Shown in pieces: positions 50,084 to 53,762 of a stretch of 53,762 nucleotides of DNA. The notes under the pieces were generated by a model. That model had not been told where the DNA came from. It saw only the letters and a program-made list of their open reading frames with translations, and did not search any database. The stretch's first letter is position 1. Each line of letters begins with the position of its first letter. The position numbers were made by a program, and so were the translations under genes. Source of the stretch: Thermoleophilaceae bacterium (lineage in GTDB: Bacteria > Actinomycetota > Thermoleophilia > Solirubrobacterales > Thermoleophilaceae); the NCBI GenBank assembly GCA_016929195.1, contig JAFGJG010000016.1:1-53762 (forward strand), written 5' to 3'.

Positions 50084-52237
50084 ATGCAGTTGTCAGGAAG
50101 CAGGAAACGCCTCCGAGGGGCGTCGATCGTCTGCGCGCTGGTCGGAGTCGCGGGATCGTGTGGGGCCGCAGACGCTCGCCCCTACACCGTGGTGTCGTGT
50201 GATGCCGCGCTCGGCGGGCCGTCGGCGGCCGAGGCGTGGACGCCATCGACGTCGATCCCCGGGAGCTCGTACGCGGTCTGCCCGAGCACGGGCGGCGACA
50301 ACACCGGCGTGAGCGACCGGATCCCCCGAGCCACCGGCGCCGGGCTGAGCTACTCGGCTCACACCTTCAGCGCCCCGCCGGGAACGCGGATCACGGGTCT
50401 GCGCTGGGCAGGCCGGATCGCTCGGGGGAACTGCACCTGGGGGGCTTGGCTCGCGGCCCTGCCGAGCGGAACGCCGCTGCTCGGCGTGAAGCCCAACCTC
50501 GGCTGCGCCGTCTCGGGCCTCGACCTCCGGACCGCCTCGATACCGGTGACGATTCCCGCGGGAACGACCCGCCTCCAGCAGATGATCGCCTGCGGCGCCG
50601 CGGCGGGCTGCCAGCCGGGAGCGACGTTCCACACGACCGCCTCGGTCGTGACGATCGACGACCCGACGCTGCCCACGGTGTCGGCGAGCGGGGCGCTGGT
50701 GAGCGGCCGGTGGGTGCGGGGCGAGCAAGCGGTCACTGTGAGCGGCCAGGACAACACGGGTGTCGCCCGGACGTGGGTGACGGTCGGATCTCAAACGCGG
50801 TCGACTCCGTGGGCATGCAGATACACGAGCCCCCAACCCTGCGCGAATCACGCGGGGCCGCTATCCGTGGGAACGCTCGGGATCACGAGCGGTCAGTACC
50901 GGGTGAGCGTCGGCGCCCAGGACGCAGCCGGCAACATCAGAACGGTCGCTTACGACGCTCGTATCGACAACGAGCCCCCAGGACGCGTCCGCCCGTCGGT
51001 CGACCTTGGACAGGCTTGGCGTCGCTCCAACAGGTTCACGATCCGCTGGCAGAAGCCACCTCAGACCCACGCTCCCATTGTGCGCGCCTGGTATCGCCTT
51101 TGTGGACCCCAGGGCTGTGAGACCGGGCAAGTCAGCGGCAGTACGGAAACGCTCGCGAACCTCACAGTGAACGGATCGGGGGCGCACTCGCTCGAGATCT
51201 GGCTCGAAGACGCGGCAGGAAACCAGTCATTCGTCCTGGGCGCGTCTGACCCCGTATTCCTGCGCTTGGACCAGGAACCCCCATCGCTCGCGTTCGAGCC
51301 CCAGAGCGAAACCGATCCGCTCCGCGTCGCGGTGCGTGCCTCAGATTCGCACTCCGGCGTAGACACAGGCGAGATCGAAATCCGCAAGCGCGACGGAAAC
51401 ACCTGGCACGCGCTCGCTGCGGCGCGTGAAGGCTCAGCGCTCGTCGCGTATGTCGACGACGAGCGTTTCCGATCTGGGGCATACGAGTTTCGCGCAAGAG
51501 TCCGGGATCACGCTGGCAACGAGGCTTCCACAGACCGCAGAACAACGGGCGCTCGTGCGACCATCGATCTGCCGGCGCGGTTTGCCACCGGTCTGGTCGT
51601 CGGGCGCCGGAAGTTGCATCGGCATGGCAAGCGACGCCGCGTGCGCCTACTTCGGCACAGCAGAGCACGATACGGGTCGAGAATCAGTCTGCACGGAAGG
51701 CTGAGCAATCCCGACGGCCAGCCGCTCGACGCCGCGACGATTCAGGTGTCTTCCGACTCCCCCGGAGACGCCGTCGGGCTGGTCCCCGTCGGAGTGGCGC
51801 GAACCGACCGCCAGGGCCGGTTCACGTACATCGCTCGTGCGACCCGAAACCGCGTGCTCAGGTTCCGCTACTCGGGCTCCCGCAGAATCCGATCGGCGAC
51901 GGCTGACTTCACGATGAGTGTTCCGGCCGTGAGCTCGCTACGAGCCAGGCCGCGGCGCCTGAGAAACGGCCAGTCCGTGCGACTGAGCGGAAGAGTGCGA
52001 ACGCGACCACTTCCGGCGTCCGGAAAGCTCATCGAGGTTCAGGCGTACTTCCGTGGAAGATTCCGGACCTTCTCGACCACGCGGGCCGACTCCACCGGCC
52101 GCTGGCGCTTCGTCTACCGGTTCGGCGGGACGCGAGGGCGAGTCCCGTACCGCTTGCGCGCGTTCATTCCCGCAGAGGGGGGCTACCCATTCACGACCGG
52201 ACGATCACCTGTCGCCCGGGTCATCGTCAGCGGGTGA
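50084..52237 (+). CDS. Large secreted multi-Ig-domain surface protein
   Basis: A 717-residue protein. A signal peptide (1-30) precedes a Cys-containing N-terminal domain, then repeated beta-sandwich units marked by DNTGVARTWV, DAAGNIRTVAYDARIDNEPP, DAAGNQSFVLG, DSHSGVDTGEIEI and DHAGNEASTDRR, and two C-terminal carboxypeptidase-regulatory/Big-like units (HGRLSNPDGQPL, LSGRVRTRPL). This suggests an adhesin or wall-associated protein. ATG 50084 follows GGGAGG. Codon use from about 50.8 kb on is less GC-biased than in neighbours. Confidence 0.78.
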   Translation: MQLSGSRKRLRGASIVCALVGVAGSCGAADARPYTVVSCDAALGGPSAAEAWTPSTSIPGSSYAVCPSTGGDNTGVSDRIPRATGAGLSYSAHTFSAPPGTRITGLRWAGRIARGNCTWGAWLAALPSGTPLLGVKPNLGCAVSGLDLRTASIPVTIPAGTTRLQQMIACGAAAGCQPGATFHTTASVVTIDDPTLPTVSASGALVSGRWVRGEQAVTVSGQDNTGVARTWVTVGSQTRSTPWACRYTSPQPCANHAGPLSVGTLGITSGQYRVSVGAQDAAGNIRTVAYDARIDNEPPGRVRPSVDLGQAWRRSNRFTIRWQKPPQTHAPIVRAWYRLCGPQGCETGQVSGSTETLANLTVNGSGAHSLEIWLEDAAGNQSFVLGASDPVFLRLDQEPPSLAFEPQSETDPLRVAVRASDSHSGVDTGEIEIRKRDGNTWHALAAAREGSALVAYVDDERFRSGAYEFRARVRDHAGNEASTDRRTTGARATIDLPARFATGLVVGRRKLHRHGKRRRVRLLRHSRARYGSRISLHGRLSNPDGQPLDAATIQVSSDSPGDAVGLVPVGVARTDRQGRFTYIARATRNRVLRFRYSGSRRIRSATADFTMSVPAVSSLRARPRRLRNGQSVRLSGRVRTRPLPASGKLIEVQAYFRGRFRTFSTTRADSTGRWRFVYRFGGTRGRVPYRLRAFIPAEGGYPFTTGRSPVARVIVSG

Positions 52238-52265
52238 TTCGACCGGTTAGTACCTTCTGCGCGAA

Positions 52266-52871
52266 TTGTTTCGCCGTCTGTCTAGCCACCTGACGTACGC
52301 GAATGTGGTCGCGACTCTCGCGCTGGTCGTTGCGCTTGGAGGCACCTCGTATGCGGCGCTCCGCATCGGCAGCCCGCAGATCGTCAATAACAGTGTCCGC
52401 AGCAAGGATCTTCGGAACGGAACGATCCTCGGTCGCGACGTGCGAAACCGCAGTCTGAACGGAAGGGAGATCGAGCCGGGAAGCATCGGCGGAGTCCAGG
52501 TAGACGAAGCCCGTCTAGCCCCGGTACCGAACTCGCTGCGCTTCCAGGGTCGCGTGCTCTCGGAGCTAATCGTTGACTGCCCAGGTTCCGCGCGCGCCAC
52601 AGGCGCAATCTGCGTAGAACAAACTCCTCGGGCCGCAATGACGTTCGATGCGGCCGACGCGCAGTGCGAGAACGTCCGTGGCCGTTTGCCGTTGCTCGTG
52701 GAACTGCTGAATTCCGCCTACGACCCAGTGACACCCGAGTGGACGGCGAACGTCCTCTCGGTAGGTGCCGAAGGGCTCACAACTGTGATCTACGGCGGCA
52801 GCACTATCACCTCTTCCGCCACCAGCGTTTCGCGCCCCTACCGCTGCGTCTTCCCGCTCTCCAACGAATGA
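52266..52871 (+). CDS. Secreted protein of the SHLTYANVVATLALVVALGG family
   Basis: A 201-residue protein, start TTG 52266. The N-terminal segment LSSHLTYANVVATLALVVALGGTSYAA is a recurrent export signal in Thermoleophilia. A repeat-like section follows (NNSVRSKDLRNGTILGRDVRNRSLNGREIEPGS), with three VRxxDLxNG-type units that suggest a beta-helix, then a Cys-containing C-terminal domain (AQCENVRGRLPLLVELLNSA). Probably a surface protein; function unknown. It overlaps the next gene (ATGA). Confidence 0.75.
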   Translation: MFRRLSSHLTYANVVATLALVVALGGTSYAALRIGSPQIVNNSVRSKDLRNGTILGRDVRNRSLNGREIEPGSIGGVQVDEARLAPVPNSLRFQGRVLSELIVDCPGSARATGAICVEQTPRAAMTFDAADAQCENVRGRLPLLVELLNSAYDPVTPEWTANVLSVGAEGLTTVIYGGSTITSSATSVSRPYRCVFPLSNE

Positions 52872-53446
52872 CCACCGAGCAGCCGACCTTCTACTTCGAC
52901 CTCGCCTCTCCCTACGCCTATCTGGCGGCGGAGCGCATCCATGACGTCCTCCCCGTCACGCCGGTATGGCAGCCCATCCTCCTAGGCGGTATCTGGCAGC
53001 AGTCGGGCGGCCGGTCGTGGGCCGTCACGGACAAGCGGGCCGAGGGCATCGCGGACGTCGAGCAGCGCGCGAGCGACCGCGGCCTCATGCCGATCCGCTG
53101 GCCCGACCCCTGGCCGGCCAACTCCCTCTACGCCATGCGCGCGGCCATCTTCGCTCAGCAGATCGGGCGCACCGTCGCCTTCTCGCTCGCCGCGTTCCGG
53201 CAGGCCTTCGCCGGCGGCAAGGACCTCTCGAACGTCGACAACGTCCTCATCGCCGCGGCCGCCTGCGAGCTCCATCCGAACGCGATCCTCAAGGCGATCG
53301 AAACCCAGTCCGTCAAGGAACGGCTCAAGGAGGCCACGGCCGAGGCCTACGAGCGCGGGGTGCGCGGTGTTCCGAGCGTGGTCGTCGGCGACCGGGTGTT
53401 CTGGGGCGACGACAAGCTCGAGGAGGCGGCCGAGGCGCTGCGCTGA
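52868..53446 (+). CDS. HCCA isomerase/DsbA-like (GST kappa) protein
   Basis: A 192-residue thioredoxin-fold protein. FYFDLASPYAYLA has Ser at the position of the DsbA CxxC, as in 2-hydroxychromene-2-carboxylate isomerases and kappa GSTs, and GVRGVPSVVVGDRVFWGDDKLEEA is the matching C-terminal motif. Substrate unknown; a glutathione- or mycothiol-linked isomerase is inferred. ATG 52868 overlaps the stop of the surface protein, an unexpected partner. Confidence 0.85.
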   Translation: MTTEQPTFYFDLASPYAYLAAERIHDVLPVTPVWQPILLGGIWQQSGGRSWAVTDKRAEGIADVEQRASDRGLMPIRWPDPWPANSLYAMRAAIFAQQIGRTVAFSLAAFRQAFAGGKDLSNVDNVLIAAAACELHPNAILKAIETQSVKERLKEATAEAYERGVRGVPSVVVGDRVFWGDDKLEEAAEALR

Positions 53447-53447
53447 C

Positions 53448-53498
53448 GGGGGTGCCGTCAGTTGTGCATCACATGGATGCATAAGTGACGGCACCCCC
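53448..53498. repeat. 51-nt nested palindrome
   Basis: GGGGGTGCCGTCA (53448-53460) and TGACGGCACCCCC (53486-53498) form a perfect 13-bp outer stem. Inside, TGCATC-ACATG-GATGCA (53465-53481) forms a 6-bp stem, with 4-nt gaps on each side. It begins 1 nt after a stop codon. It could be a bidirectional terminator or a REP-like dispersed palindrome. Confidence 0.7.
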
Positions 53499-53516
53499 CG
53501 GCGAAATCGGCCGAAC

Positions 53517-53530
53517 CCCCCGATCGGGGG
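53517..53530. other. Palindrome upstream of the E1 alpha gene
   Basis: CCCCCGATCGGGGG is a perfect 14-bp palindrome, 40 nt upstream of the probable -10 of the next gene; a possible regulator site. Confidence 0.3.
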
Positions 53531-53569
53531 CCGCGGGCGCGGCACGACTGACGCTCGGGGGGCACCGGG

Positions 53570-53575
53570 TACAGT
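53570..53575 (+). promoter_or_regulatory. Putative -10 box, leaderless E1 alpha gene
   Basis: TACAGT-N7-ATG (53583), with no ribosome site between. Confidence 0.45.
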
Positions 53576-53582
53576 CCGAGCG

Positions 53583-53762
53583 ATGGCCACCAAGAGCGCC
53601 AGTACCGGCAAGAAGTCCGAGAACGGCGAGCTGAAGGCCCGGACCCACTCGCTTCCGGACGAGGAGACCTGCCGGCTCGTCCTGAGCAAGATGCTGCTCA
53701 TCCGCCGCTTCGAGGAGCGCGCCGGCGAGATGTACGCCAAGGCCAAGGTCGGCGGCTTCCTC
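53583..53762 (+). CDS. 2-oxoacid/pyruvate dehydrogenase E1 component alpha subunit (partial)
   Basis: The first 60 residues only, cut by the window end. A Lys/Ser-rich leader is followed by VLSKMLLIRRFEERAGEMYAKAKVGGFL, the conserved start of thiamine-diphosphate-dependent E1 alpha subunits (pyruvate, acetoin or branched-chain type). The lpd gene upstream and the thiamine genes in this window fit the cofactor and E3 needs. Which oxoacid is used cannot be read from this fragment. Confidence 0.85.
   Translation, partial: MATKSASTGKKSENGELKARTHSLPDEETCRLVLSKMLLIRRFEERAGEMYAKAKVGGFL

Overview
The window is high-GC, gene-dense chromosomal DNA that looks actinobacterial. The dnaK-grpE-dnaJ-hspR order, the purS/purQ/small-purL set, GTG/TTG starts, GTGA and ATGA stop/start overlaps, and secreted proteins of the SHLTYANVVATLALVVALGG type point to class Thermoleophilia (Solirubrobacterales-like). 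That placement is inference. I saw no rRNA, tRNA, CRISPR array, insertion sequence or phage gene.

Layout. 1-8.9 kb: a leftward purine operon (GYD protein, purD, purE, purB, purC, purS, purQ, purL), then purF. 8.9-9.95 kb: a secreted protein and a small gene coupled to clpB. 9.95-13.6 kb: clpB, a MarR regulator and a divergent cupin. 13.6-17.6 kb: a spermidine/putrescine-type ABC transporter (potA-potD-potB-potC order). 17.7-21.8 kb: the dnaK-grpE-dnaJ-hspR operon. 21.8-26.8 kb: a lipoprotein FKBP isomerase, an ALG10-like membrane protein, endonuclease III, a haloalkane-dehalogenase-like hydrolase and a second polytopic membrane protein. 26.8-29.5 kb: an inositol-lipid block (AUR1-type PAP2 protein, phosphatidylinositol-phosphate synthase, inositol-1-phosphate synthase). 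29.6-32.9 kb: a PimA-like glycosyltransferase/PHP fusion coupled to a divergent uracil-DNA-glycosylase-like gene and bounded by two copies of a 28-bp hairpin element, then two small genes. 32.9-38.9 kb: RNA methyltransferase, a Lys/Ala-rich protein, an EEP nuclease, ornithine carbamoyltransferase, an HD-GYP phosphodiesterase with a repetitive tail, and a cupredoxin. 38.9-45.3 kb: thiamine genes (thiO and a fused thiS-thiG behind a TPP riboswitch; thiE further on) interleaved with two secreted clan GH-A proteins; a third follows. 47-49.9 kb: a MarR gene, a stand-alone B12-binding protein with the Wx9EH signature of CarH photoreceptors, and dihydrolipoamide dehydrogenase. 49.9-53.8 kb: surface proteins, an HCCA-isomerase/DsbA-like protein, a 51-nt nested palindrome, and the start of a dehydrogenase E1 alpha gene.

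The signals I find most worth following are: (1) the PHP fusion/UDG-like operon with its flanking repeated element and missing glycosyltransferase glutamates; (2) the DNA-binding-domain-less CarH-like light sensor next to a MarR regulator; (3) a conserved promoter/operator upstream of both clpB and dnaK that is not the published HAIR sequence; (4) a candidate for the PIP phosphatase step next to PIP synthase; (5) a recurrent TANNNT hexamer 6-9 nt before start codons, implying many leaderless mRNAs; (6) thiE without a canonical start codon.
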